A stretch of 64,000 bases of DNA, from positions 124,001-188,000 of the forward strand of contig JALHMW010000005.1 of NCBI GenBank assembly GCA_022843845.1. Direction: 5' to 3'. Below are positions 42,545-51,158 of the stretch, piece after piece (within the stretch, counting starts at the first letter, position 1; every line of letters begins with the position of its first letter). Under the pieces are notes generated by a model, which saw nothing but the letters and a program-made list of their open reading frames with translations, made no database searches and was not told the DNA's origin. This DNA is from Archangium sp. (GTDB lineage: Bacteria > Myxococcota > Myxococcia > Myxococcales > Myxococcaceae). A program made the translations under genes and the position numbers.

Positions 42545-42787
42545 TCAACGGAGGGCGTCGACAGACTGATGAAGCTCGTTCGCGAACGAGCCACGGAGCT
42601 GGATGAGGCGCTTGAACCGCGGGCGCTCGGGCAGAACGGTGAACTCCATGACGGGCCGCTCGATGCCACCCTCGAGGGTGGTGCCGGTCAGATCGATGGT
42701 CTGAACAGGCGACTTCTTCAAAGTCCGCTCATTCTGAGCGAACGAGGTGGCAGCGACACAGAGGGAAAACACGACGGCCAGGCGCAT
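42545..42787 (-). CDS. small exported protein, GltF-like, copy A
   Basis: 80 residues from ATG 42787, which has GGAG 6 bases upstream; the frame also has a GTG four codons earlier. Signal peptide MRLAVVFSLCVAATSFAQ. The mature part (TGTTLEGGIERPVMEFTVLP, FKRLIQLRGSFANELHQSVD) aligns with copy B over about 45 residues but is clearly diverged, so the duplication is old. It sits between gltE and copy B and is probably co-transcribed with both. Confidence 0.75.
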   Translation of the reverse strand: MRLAVVFSLCVAATSFAQNERTLKKSPVQTIDLTGTTLEGGIERPVMEFTVLPERPRFKRLIQLRGSFANELHQSVDALR

Positions 42788-42855
42788 GGGTGACTCCACG
42801 ATGGGGTGGTCACCTTCGACGCCTGGCCGAGAAGCGCTGTTCCGATGGGTGAAGG

Positions 42856-44379
42856 TCAGAGCCCGTCGCTGGGCTCATCGGCGGGAGCGGCCGGCTTCTT
42901 GGGCTCTTCTTTTTTCGGCGCTTCCTTCTTGGGCTCGGGAGCCGCGGTGGCGGCGGGCCTGGCAGGAGGCGGCGCAGCCTTCGGAGCCTCGTCCTTCTTC
43001 GGCTCGCCCTTCCCGTCCGCCGGCTTCGTCTCGTCCTTGAGCGCGTCGGCAGCCGCCTTGCCCTTCGCGGCCTCCTGCTGCTTCTTGAACTCCTCTTCCT
43101 TCTTCTTGCGCTCCTCTTCCTTCGCCGCGTCCTCGGCCTTCTTCATCTCCTCTTCCATCTTCTTGCCTTCTTCTTCCGCCTTCTTCATCTCTTCGCGGGT
43201 CGCGATGACGGTCTCCTGCTCCTTGATGAGCTCGAAGACCTGATGGTTGGCGTTGACCGAGGTCTCTCCGCCCGAGAGCTGGAGGAACTGCTTGTAATAG
43301 GTGAGCGCCTTCTCGGGGTCGCCCTTGAGGCCGATGATGATGCCGCGGTTCAGGTACAGCGCCGGCAGGTTCGAGTTGAGCTTCTGGGCGGCGTCGTAGG
43401 CCTGGAGCGCCTTGTCGATCTGCCCCATGCCCTTGTACGCCACGCCCAGGTTGACCAGCGCCTCCGCGTTGTTGCCGTTGGCCTGGAGGATGCGGCGCAC
43501 GTGCTCTTCAGCGCTCCCGTAGTCCTCTTGATCGAAGGCCATCTTCGCGAGCTGGTAGTGCGCGGGCAGGAAGTCGGCGCGCGCGTCGACGGCGCGCTTG
43601 AACTGCACGCGAGCCTTCACGGGCTCCTTCTCGGCGAGGTTGAGCAGGCCGAGCGTGAAGTAGATCTCGGGATCGTTCTCTTCGATCTTGGTCGCGCGAA
43701 GGGCGATGAGGCGCGCGAGCGAGAACTGCTTCTGCTCGTAGTGCACCTGCATCATCGTCTTGTAGGCTTGGAGCGTGCGGGGATCGCGGAAGAGCGCCTC
43801 CTTCGCGAGCTCGAGCGCCTTGCCACTCTCGCCACGACGGCGGTGAATCTCGGCGAGGCGCGCGCGGCTGCCAGCATCGTCCGGGTAGGTCGCGAGAATG
43901 TTCTCGTAGATCGCGACAGCGCCCTTCTCGTCGCCCTGGTTCTGCGCGATCACCGCGAGGTTCTCGGCCGCCTGACGGAGCGTCGGCTTCTTCGCGAGCG
44001 CTTCCTTGTAATAGCCGACGGCTTCTTTCGTCTTGCCCTGGCGCTCGGCGATGACGCCGAGGTTGTAGGTGGCCTCGGCGAGGTTGTCGTCCGCGTCAGC
44101 CGCGTTGCGGAACTTCTTCTCGAGCGTGGGGTAGTCGTACTGCCCCTTCGCCTTCTGCGCGTCGAAGGCCTTCACCGCGTCTTCGAACATCAGCTTCGCC
44201 TTGCTGTTGATCTGCGGCGTCTCTTCGGTCTGCGCGACGTTCGTCGAGGTGCGCCTGACCTGAGGGCCATCGACCTTCACGTCACCGCCGGCCTCGGTGG
44301 TCTTGCAGCCCGGCACGGCGAACGCGCAGGCAGTGGCGACGGCTCCGCGAAGGAGCCACTTCGTGAACGGGGCGCTCAC
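42856..44379 (-). CDS. gltE: adventurous gliding TPR lipoprotein GltE (AglT)
   Basis: 507 residues. The lipobox is VPGC with Cys25. Residues 55-390 are TPR repeats (LAEATYNLGVIAERQGKTKE, NAEALVNLGVAYKGMGQIDK). The last 115 residues are a highly charged coiled coil (KKAEEEGKKMEEEMKKAEDA) followed by a Pro/Ala/Lys tail. In M. xanthus GltE/AglT is a periplasmic TPR lipoprotein that works with GltD. The ATG at 44379 overlaps the gltD stop by four bases (ATGA), so they are translationally coupled. Confidence 0.92.
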   Translation of the reverse strand: MSAPFTKWLLRGAVATACAFAVPGCKTTEAGGDVKVDGPQVRRTSTNVAQTEETPQINSKAKLMFEDAVKAFDAQKAKGQYDYPTLEKKFRNAADADDNLAEATYNLGVIAERQGKTKEAVGYYKEALAKKPTLRQAAENLAVIAQNQGDEKGAVAIYENILATYPDDAGSRARLAEIHRRRGESGKALELAKEALFRDPRTLQAYKTMMQVHYEQKQFSLARLIALRATKIEENDPEIYFTLGLLNLAEKEPVKARVQFKRAVDARADFLPAHYQLAKMAFDQEDYGSAEEHVRRILQANGNNAEALVNLGVAYKGMGQIDKALQAYDAAQKLNSNLPALYLNRGIIIGLKGDPEKALTYYKQFLQLSGGETSVNANHQVFELIKEQETVIATREEMKKAEEEGKKMEEEMKKAEDAAKEEERKKKEEEFKKQQEAAKGKAAADALKDETKPADGKGEPKKDEAPKAAPPPARPAATAAPEPKKEAPKKEEPKKPAAPADEPSDGL

Positions 44380-47300
44380 AGCGTGTCCTCCGGCTCGTCG
44401 TCGTTCTTGCTCGGCTTGGCGGGCGTCGCGGCCGGCTTGGTGGTCGCGGTCGCCTTGGGCTTCTCCGTCTTCGCCTCAGGCTTCGGGTCGCTCTTCGGTG
44501 GCGGGAGCGTGTCTGGGTCTTCGCCTCGAGGCCGCGAGTCGACGACGTTCTTGCCGACGCCCGAGGTGTTGCTCTTCAGCTCAGCCGCCCTCTCGGGCGA
44601 GATGACGGGAATGGGCTGAATCGTCGTCAACAAGCCCTGGCCGATCGACGTCATCTTCGCCCCGTCCTCCGGCTTCAGCTCGAAGGTCTCTTCCCCCATC
44701 TTCGGGAACTGATCGGACTTGTACTTCGTGCGCAGCATCTCGAGCGCCTTCGACGAGCAGGGGTTGAAGACGTCGAGTTCCTGGCTCTTCTGCACCGTGG
44801 CCGCGAACGCCTCGGACGCCTTGCTCCGAATCGGGAGCGCCTCCTGCTCGAACTGGTTCTTCACCTCGAAGAGGAGTTCTTCCGGAATGCCCTTCGGGAC
44901 GGGTGGGTTCGAGAGCGCCTCGGCGAACTGATCGTACGCGAGGCCGATGCGGGCGAGCGCGCAGATGGCCGGGTCGGCCGACTTGAACTGCACCGTCTTC
45001 GTGTAGGCCTTCTGAATGTCCTCGAGGCCCTTCGCCTTCGTCTTGATCGAGCCCTTGAGCTCTCCGATGTTCTGGAGCGTCGTCCACTTCAGCTTGATCG
45101 CGCTGTAGCGCTTGAAGTCGTCTTCGTTCATCACGAACGACGCACGCGCGACACCGTCGAGGGCCTGAATGTCGAGGGCCTCCTTCTGCTTCTTGTTGAG
45201 CTTCTCGTAGTAGTCGAGGATGCGAACGAAGATCTTCCGCGCGCCGTTCGGGTTCTTCAGCTTCTCTTCGTAGATCGACGCGATGCGACCCTCGGCCCAG
45301 AGCAGCTTGCTCGGGTCCTTGATCTGGTCCTTCTCGTATTCCTCGTAGAGCTTCTGGGCCTTCGTCCACAGCCCCATCTTCTCGTGCAGGTCGATGATGG
45401 ACTTGGTGACGGCCTCGGCGTCTTTCGACTTCGGCCACAGCTCGAGGAACTTCTCGCGGTTCTTGAGCGCCTGCTTGTACTGACCAAGCCCGTCGCGGAA
45501 GACGCCGGCGTTGTAGAGCGCGTCCTGGGCCTTCTGCTCTTCCCAGACCTGCTCGGCCGAGGGCGCGGGAGCCCCTTTGCTCTTCGCGGCAGGCCGCTTC
45601 GCCGGGCCCCTGCTCTTCTCGTAGTTCGACGCGTAGCGCTCGTAGTGATCAGCCGCGTCGTCGAAGTCGGCGACCGCCTCGTAGCCTTCGGCGAGGGCGA
45701 AGAGCGTCTTGGGCACGTACTGCGACTTCGGGTACCGCTGAATGAGCTGCTTGCGCACCTCGATGGCGCGATCGAGCATCTTCGCGTTGAAGTAGTCGAT
45801 CGACGCGTTGTAGAGCGCCTTGTCGGCGAGGTCGCTCTTGGGCCAGTCCTGCACGAAGGTCATGTAGGCGTCGGCGGCCTTGCCGTACTCGTTCTTCGCC
45901 TCGAGCTGGTTGATCAGCTTGAACGACGACTGCTCGATGAGCTTGGCGAGGTCTTCACGGAACTTGCCAGTCGCGAGCTTCTCTTCGGCGTAGAACTTCT
46001 TCGCCCACTCGTTCACCTTCCCCCAGTCCTGGAGGATGTTGTACGAGTCGAGCACGAGGTTGGCCGCGATCTCGCCGGCGCGATCTCCGTTCTCGAACTT
46101 GTAGTCAGGGTACTTGAGGGCGATGTCTGCGAAGCGCGACACGGCCTCGTCGAGGTAGTTGTAGTCGTAGTAGATCTTCGCGGCCTTGTAGGCGATCTCG
46201 ACCTTCTTCTCGCCCTTCTCCACGTACTTCAGGTACCGCTCGCACGCGTCGAGCAGCGACTGCTTCACGGGAGGAATGGCGGCCTTCTTCGACGGATCGC
46301 CACCACCCGACGGCGTCTTGCCAGCGTCGGCGGTCGCCATCTCTTTGAGCAGTGAGTCCCACGCCAGAATCGAGTTGTACGAGGCGTTGTTCATCCACTT
46401 GCCGGGCTTGCCCGGGTTGCCGTCGACCTTCTTCTCGACGCGATCGATGTCGGTCTGCGTGACGCGCGTGTATTCCTCGGCGGCCCGCTGGTACTTGCTC
46501 AGGTTGTCGTTGAGGAGCTCGGCCCAGAAGAAGCGCAAGTCGTACGCCTTGGGGCTCTCGGGGAAGAGCGTGAGGTAGTCGGCGTACACCTCGTTGGCGA
46601 AGCCGAACGTCTCTTCGTCACGCGTCTTCTTTGCCTCGTTGTGCCAGTTGACCGCGAGGTTCGAGATGGTGCGCTCCGACAACTCGCGCGCCTCGTCGAG
46701 GGCCTTCTTGTCCTTGTCGTTCATCGACGGGTTGCCCTTGAGCACGTCGTCCATGATCTTCACGAGGCGGCGCACCTGGGTGACCGTCTGGCGCTTGTTG
46801 CCGGCGCGCATGACGCAGTCGACGATCTTCCCCTGGAAGCCGGGAGCGTCGGGCGCGGTCGGGCGCTCCTTGATGAGCATGTCGAAGGTGACGGCGGCTT
46901 CGCGGTCCTTGCCGTCCTCGTAATAGAGGTTCGCGAGCTGCTTCATCATCAGGCGCAGGTCGTCGGCCTTGTCGGCGAGCTTGTTGAAGCGATCCTTCGC
47001 TTCGGTCGGCGTGCCACCGCCGCGGGAGTACGCGCGCACGTAGTCGCCACGCGCTTCCTTCACGAGGCCCTGCTTGCGCGACTTGCCCTTGCCCTCGACC
47101 TCTTCGTCTCCTTGCAGCTTCGCGTAGAGCACGACGGTCTTGAACTGGTTCATGGCGTTCTCGTAGTCGGCCATGTTGAAGTGACACCAACCCTGCTTGT
47201 ACAGCGCGTAGCCGTAGACCTTGTTCTCGGGGAACTTCGAGGCGTTCTTGTAGTTCTCGAGCGCCTTCTCGAGTGACTCGCGTTTCCCCTTCGAGCCGTT

Positions 47301-47987
47301 GAAGTAGTACTCGGCGACGGCCAGGTACGCGTCGGGCAGGTACTTCGACTTCTGGTACTTCTCGATGAGGCGCTTGTACGAGGCGAGGGCCTTCTTCTGG
47401 TTCTTGTCGTCCGACGAGTCCATCAGGTTGAGGCCCAGGAAGTAGAGGACCTCGTCCGTGCGCTCGTACGTTTTGTACTCTTGAACGATCAGGTAGTACT
47501 TCTCGACGGCGAGGTCGGCGAACTCCTTCGACTTCGCCATGAGCTCGGCCTTCTCGGACTCAGCGCGCGCGATGCCCGCCTCGTCCTTCGCGTTCATCGC
47601 CTTGATCTTCTCGTCGTCTTTCCGGTTGGCCTCGAAGAAGTAGAACTTCGACTCTTCCCAGTAGAGCTCACCGAGCCGGAAGAGCAGCCCGGGCTTCTCT
47701 TTCTTGTCGGTCGACAGATCGATGATCTTCGAGAGGTCGGTGATCTGCTCACGGCGCTTCGACGCGACCTGAAGCTCGACGTCGAGCCGAAACGCGTCGT
47801 ACTGGAGCGTCGGCGCGTCTTCCTGCTGCTTCTTCTTGCGCGTGATGTCGCCGGCCAGCGACTTGTCGGGCGCGATCGACGTTTCTTTCTTCTTCAGCTC
47901 GGCATCGACGGCCTGTTTCTTCGCCGCAGGCGCTTGAGCGAGCGCGATCGAAGAGACGAGGAGAAGACTCGTAATCAGTGGACGCAT
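44376..47987 (-). CDS. gltD: adventurous gliding motility protein GltD (AgmU)
   Basis: 1,203 residues from ATG 47987, with a signal peptide (MRPLITSLLLVSSIALAQAP); the frame start at 48029 would only prefix it. The mature protein is built of TPR/TPR-like helical repeats throughout (YFNGSKGKRESLEKALENYK, SDLADKALYNASIDYFNAKM) with Lys-rich linkers, including PAKRPAAKSKGAPAP. The C-terminus is Pro/Lys/Thr-rich. M. xanthus AgmU/GltD is about the same size, periplasmic and part of the moving gliding complex. First gene of the glt run, with a promoter candidate about 100 bases upstream. Confidence 0.93.
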   Translation of the reverse strand: MRPLITSLLLVSSIALAQAPAAKKQAVDAELKKKETSIAPDKSLAGDITRKKKQQEDAPTLQYDAFRLDVELQVASKRREQITDLSKIIDLSTDKKEKPGLLFRLGELYWEESKFYFFEANRKDDEKIKAMNAKDEAGIARAESEKAELMAKSKEFADLAVEKYYLIVQEYKTYERTDEVLYFLGLNLMDSSDDKNQKKALASYKRLIEKYQKSKYLPDAYLAVAEYYFNGSKGKRESLEKALENYKNASKFPENKVYGYALYKQGWCHFNMADYENAMNQFKTVVLYAKLQGDEEVEGKGKSRKQGLVKEARGDYVRAYSRGGGTPTEAKDRFNKLADKADDLRLMMKQLANLYYEDGKDREAAVTFDMLIKERPTAPDAPGFQGKIVDCVMRAGNKRQTVTQVRRLVKIMDDVLKGNPSMNDKDKKALDEARELSERTISNLAVNWHNEAKKTRDEETFGFANEVYADYLTLFPESPKAYDLRFFWAELLNDNLSKYQRAAEEYTRVTQTDIDRVEKKVDGNPGKPGKWMNNASYNSILAWDSLLKEMATADAGKTPSGGGDPSKKAAIPPVKQSLLDACERYLKYVEKGEKKVEIAYKAAKIYYDYNYLDEAVSRFADIALKYPDYKFENGDRAGEIAANLVLDSYNILQDWGKVNEWAKKFYAEEKLATGKFREDLAKLIEQSSFKLINQLEAKNEYGKAADAYMTFVQDWPKSDLADKALYNASIDYFNAKMLDRAIEVRKQLIQRYPKSQYVPKTLFALAEGYEAVADFDDAADHYERYASNYEKSRGPAKRPAAKSKGAPAPSAEQVWEEQKAQDALYNAGVFRDGLGQYKQALKNREKFLELWPKSKDAEAVTKSIIDLHEKMGLWTKAQKLYEEYEKDQIKDPSKLLWAEGRIASIYEEKLKNPNGARKIFVRILDYYEKLNKKQKEALDIQALDGVARASFVMNEDDFKRYSAIKLKWTTLQNIGELKGSIKTKAKGLEDIQKAYTKTVQFKSADPAICALARIGLAYDQFAEALSNPPVPKGIPEELLFEVKNQFEQEALPIRSKASEAFAATVQKSQELDVFNPCSSKALEMLRTKYKSDQFPKMGEETFELKPEDGAKMTSIGQGLLTTIQPIPVISPERAAELKSNTSGVGKNVVDSRPRGEDPDTLPPPKSDPKPEAKTEKPKATATTKPAATPAKPSKNDDEPEDTL

Positions 47988-48087
47988 GGGACTGTTCCCG
48001 AAACAAGAAGGGCGGGTACGCGTGGGCATCGTGGCGCTACGACCGAGGCACCGAGCCTCGACTCCTTCAACCCTTTGAGAGGCGCGG

Positions 48088-48117
48088 ATTGTCGCCGCTC
48101 AGCGCAAGGAAGGTCAA
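48088..48117 (-). promoter_or_regulatory. promoter candidate for the gltD operon
   Basis: On the minus strand TTGACC (48117-48112), an 18-base spacer, then GACAAT (48093-48088). The first codon of gltD is 100 bases downstream. It begins just after the stop of the preceding gene (48131). Confidence 0.45.
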
Positions 48118-48130
48118 GCAATCCGCACGG

Positions 48131-48961
48131 CTAACGGCCAAGCAGCTCGAGCAGGGCCCTCGTCTTGCCAACTTTGCGAACGTCGTCGTCGACCCGCACG
48201 ACCAGCTCGACCGAGGGGTCTCGGACGATCAAAGACTTGAGGAGCCACGGCTCGACGTCGGGCGTCACCTCGATTCGTGTCCCCGCACCACACGGGAACA
48301 CGCCCGCGCTCACGGCCAGGAGCATGCCGACGTGGAGCTCTGCGGAGGGCTCGGAGGCCTCTCGAACCGCACACTCACGAGGGAGCAGGAACCCGGGCGA
48401 CAGCACGACGATCTTCCGTCCCGGGAGCGCTCGAAACTGGCTCCACTGCAGCAGGTCGACCTCGCCGGCCGGCGTCCACCGGACGAGGTTTGGCTTCTGG
48501 GCCGACAGGAGCGCTCTGGCGTCGCCGTCAAGGTGGCCCGACACCTCGAGCGCCAGCGGTCGGCTGCCGCGAAAGCGCGAGAGCGCAGGGCCAAGCCGAG
48601 CGTCGAGCGGCACCCAGAGCCCCGCTTTCGTCGCGCGCTTCAGCGCCTTCGCGTCGACGGGCTCGAGCGGCGCGCGGAGCTGCACCCACGACGCGCCGAA
48701 CTGGTTCAGCGTGTCGAGGGTCGATTCACGCAGCGTGTTCGAGCGCGTGGTGAGCCAGAGCACGACCTGCGGCCGGGCGAGCGCCCGCAACACGTCAGGC
48801 TCGAGGTCTTCGCTGGCAACCACGTTCACGCGCACGGAGCGCGCGACGAGGGGCTCGGGGCTCTCGGACGGAAGCGGCCGCTGGTTCTGCGCGACGGCGA
48901 CCGAGGCGAGGAGCGCGCCGACGAGGCTACTGGTTCTTCTCAATCCACTTCGCAAACGCAT
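48131..48961 (-). CDS. exported protein of unknown function, last gene of the LPP20/FlgT-like operon
   Basis: 276 residues from ATG 48961, overlapping the FecR-like gene by 35 bases. Signal peptide MRLRSGLRRTSSLVGALLAS, cleaved near AVAQ. The mature part looks like an alpha/beta, TIM-barrel-like fold (VNVVASEDLEPDVLRAL, WVQLRAPLEPVDAKALKRAT, KAGLWVPLDARL) with two Cys (ECAV, FPCGAG). I recognise no family. It ends just before the gltD promoter, so it may be made at the same time as the gliding proteins, but that is inference. Confidence 0.65.
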   Translation of the reverse strand: MRLRSGLRRTSSLVGALLASVAVAQNQRPLPSESPEPLVARSVRVNVVASEDLEPDVLRALARPQVVLWLTTRSNTLRESTLDTLNQFGASWVQLRAPLEPVDAKALKRATKAGLWVPLDARLGPALSRFRGSRPLALEVSGHLDGDARALLSAQKPNLVRWTPAGEVDLLQWSQFRALPGRKIVVLSPGFLLPRECAVREASEPSAELHVGMLLAVSAGVFPCGAGTRIEVTPDVEPWLLKSLIVRDPSVELVVRVDDDVRKVGKTRALLELLGR

Positions 48962-49652
48962 CGCGCTTGGCGGCCTCTTCGAACTGCGCGACGTCCCAGA
49001 GATCGACGCCAACGGCGATCTGCTGGTTCTGCTGCAGATCGACGAACTTCTTCTCCCACTCGTCAGAGGTGACCTCGGTGGGGCCGGCCACCTGAACGCG
49101 CGGGCCCTTCTTCGGAGGCGGAGCGGCAGCGGTCGACGTCTTCGCGACCATCGCGGAGGGCCTGATGTTGACCGTGCCCTCGACGATGCGCACGATCGAC
49201 GCCTTGCGGGCCTTCGGAGGCTTCGCGGCCGTCACCATCTTGTCGGCGTCGATGCGGAAGATGGTGCCGCGGACACCGGCCACGGCGCGCTCGGTCGAGA
49301 CCTCGTAGCCACCGCCGCCGAGCGCCTTCTTCACCTTGGTCCACAGGCTGCCCGTCTGCAGCAGCGCCTTGAAGCCCTTGCGCTCCTGGCCTTCGAACTC
49401 AGCTTCGGTGATCTCGAGCTTCGAGGCCGGCGCCAGCATGATGATGCTCTCGTCCGTCAGCACGAGCTTCAAGTTGCCGCTCTTGACCTCGATGGTGTCA
49501 CCGAGCTCGATGGCGGCGTCTTTGGCGAGGGCGACGGCCTGCCCGCCCCTGGGCGTTCGCGTGGCCGCGCCCTCCATCAAGGCGACCTTGCCGACCTCGG
49601 CCCAGGCCGCCATCGAGAACACCAGCGCTGCCAGACTGAAAAGGCGCTTCAT
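48927..49652 (-). CDS. FecR-domain exported protein
   Basis: 241 residues from ATG 49652 (GGAGG nine bases upstream). Signal peptide MKRLFSLAALVFSMAAWA. Residues 20-145 form a FecR domain: GDTIEVKSGNLKLVLTDESI, LQTGSLWTKVKKA, and TERAVAGVRGTIFRID, the last being the characteristic AVRGT-like strand. A linker and a C-terminal helix follow. FecR domains in periplasmic proteins usually form a beta scaffold binding peptidoglycan or partners; no sigma factor is linked here. Its start overlaps the PEGA gene stop (ATGA). Confidence 0.85.
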   Translation of the reverse strand: MKRLFSLAALVFSMAAWAEVGKVALMEGAATRTPRGGQAVALAKDAAIELGDTIEVKSGNLKLVLTDESIIMLAPASKLEITEAEFEGQERKGFKALLQTGSLWTKVKKALGGGGYEVSTERAVAGVRGTIFRIDADKMVTAAKPPKARKASIVRIVEGTVNIRPSAMVAKTSTAAAPPPKKGPRVQVAGPTEVTSDEWEKKFVDLQQNQQIAVGVDLWDVAQFEEAAKRDAFAKWIEKNQ

Positions 49653-49993
49653 GGACTTCCTCCGGAAGGCAGCAGCGTCACCGTCATCACCACGCGGGTC
49701 TGGTCTGCCGCCAACCAGCTCTCCCACGTCACGAACCCCGACTTCTTCACTTCGACCCGTCGTGCCTTTTCACCCACCTTCAACGCATGCGGCTCGCCGC
49801 TGAAGTCGCTGCACAGCCCCTGCGTGACCCCGTCGAGCGCTACCTCGGCATCGGCTGGCGCGCAGTGGAGCACCAACTCACCCGCCCCCGAGACCCGGTA
49901 CGGCCGCATCTGGCCCTCGGTGATCTTCGGAAGCGTGGGCAGCCCCGGCTGTGACGACACGCAGCCAGAGAGCAGCAGAGCGCTCCACCTCAC
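49649..49993 (-). CDS. PEGA-domain lipoprotein
   Basis: 114 residues, GTG start in the GTGA overlap with the upstream stop. The lipobox is LLLSGC (Cys11). The rest is a beta-rich domain (VLHCAPADAEVALDGVTQGL, KVGEKARRVEVKKSGFVTWE) matching PEGA domains, which decorate surface proteins. The Cys in VLHCAP and GLCSDF may pair. It is coupled on both sides by 4-base overlaps. Confidence 0.82.
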   Translation of the reverse strand: MRWSALLLSGCVSSQPGLPTLPKITEGQMRPYRVSGAGELVLHCAPADAEVALDGVTQGLCSDFSGEPHALKVGEKARRVEVKKSGFVTWESWLAADQTRVVMTVTLLPSGGSP

Positions 49994-51144
49994 TTCGCGA
50001 CGGCGACCTCGAGCGTGTTGCTGGTCGCCGAGACGACGTTGAGCTTCTTCTTCTTGAACGTTGCCTGCTGGAACTCGGTCGCGAGATCGTCGACGTTTCC
50101 GAGGAAGGTGACCCTGAAGGTTGCCTTGCCCTTGTCGAACTTGTCTTGAATTGCTTCTTTGACGCCCTTGATGGCCTCGATCGACTTCTTGAAGTCCTTC
50201 GCCGCGCCGTAGTCCTCGAGCCCTGAAACGCCCATGCTGATTTGGATGCCGTTGGTCGCTGAACTCCGGAAGTGCTCGAGAATCGCCTTTCGAACGCCCT
50301 CCACAATCTCCTTCTTGCGCTCCTGGACCAGGACAAAGGCCGTTCGCTCGTAGGACAACACAGGCGGCCGCGAGGGATCCTTCCAGGTCAACTTGCCCGC
50401 GACCTTCGCGATTTGAAGCTCACTGTCAGTCGCGGCAAGGGCCAGGTCGTACTCGCCGGACACATGAAAGACATCGGCGCCCTTGAGCATCGAATCGGGA
50501 GCCTGATGACGGAGCACCGTTCGACCGTACAGGACGTAGTTCGCGCGGGTGAGATCGTTGATTTCCTTCATCGCCACGCTTCCAAGCGTCGCCGCTCCAT
50601 CGACCTTCAGAGCCTTGTTGATGGCCTGCGCGTCTTTGATGTCCCAGCCGTCGGCCTTGAACGCCTCGGTCAGCACCGTGGCCGTCACGTCGGAGTTGAT
50701 GAGCAGCTTCTCTCCGATGGGAATCGTCTGCTCCTGGACGACGATCACGATGCTCGGGCGACCCATGCGCTTGACGAGATCGCGCGCAGCCTGAATGTCC
50801 TTGTCGAGGTTGTCGGTGATGACGTTCGCTTTCACCACGACCGTCATGACGCCCTTCTCGACCTTCTTCGAGACGACGTCGAACGACTTCACGTAGCCAG
50901 AGGTGTTCGCGAAGACCTGATCGCGCACGAGCTGGTTGTTCACGGCGAGCGTGTCGGCGTCGATTCGAACGCCGGCGGCCTGCTCCACTGCCGAGCGCAA
51001 CGCGGCGTTCTTGGCGTCTTCGAACGCCTTCGCCTCGTCTTTGTTGACCACCGCAGCCTCACCAGTGCCGTCTTTGGTGACGACCGTGGCCTGCGCGAAC
51101 GCGATGGCCGACAAGAGAATGAACGACGTCGAGAGAGTTCTCAT
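49990..51144 (-). CDS. FlgT-N-like exported protein
   Basis: 384 residues. Signal peptide ending AFAQA (about 19). Residues 25-116 match the FlgT N-terminal domain: FEDAKNAALRSAVEQAAGVR, then NQLVRDQVFANTSGYVKSFD and VVVKANV. Residues 120-250 resemble the middle of CsgG/FlgT-type proteins (RPSIVIVVQEQ, ARANYVLYGRTV). Repeat-like segments end the protein. Flagellar FlgT builds the outer-membrane H ring, but myxobacteria of this kind glide and no flagellar gene is visible, so a non-flagellar role is likely. It lies 15 bases after the LPP20-like gene. Confidence 0.8.
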   Translation of the reverse strand: MRTLSTSFILLSAIAFAQATVVTKDGTGEAAVVNKDEAKAFEDAKNAALRSAVEQAAGVRIDADTLAVNNQLVRDQVFANTSGYVKSFDVVSKKVEKGVMTVVVKANVITDNLDKDIQAARDLVKRMGRPSIVIVVQEQTIPIGEKLLINSDVTATVLTEAFKADGWDIKDAQAINKALKVDGAATLGSVAMKEINDLTRANYVLYGRTVLRHQAPDSMLKGADVFHVSGEYDLALAATDSELQIAKVAGKLTWKDPSRPPVLSYERTAFVLVQERKKEIVEGVRKAILEHFRSSATNGIQISMGVSGLEDYGAAKDFKKSIEAIKGVKEAIQDKFDKGKATFRVTFLGNVDDLATEFQQATFKKKKLNVVSATSNTLEVAVAK

Positions 51145-51158
51145 GGGCGGCGCGTTCC

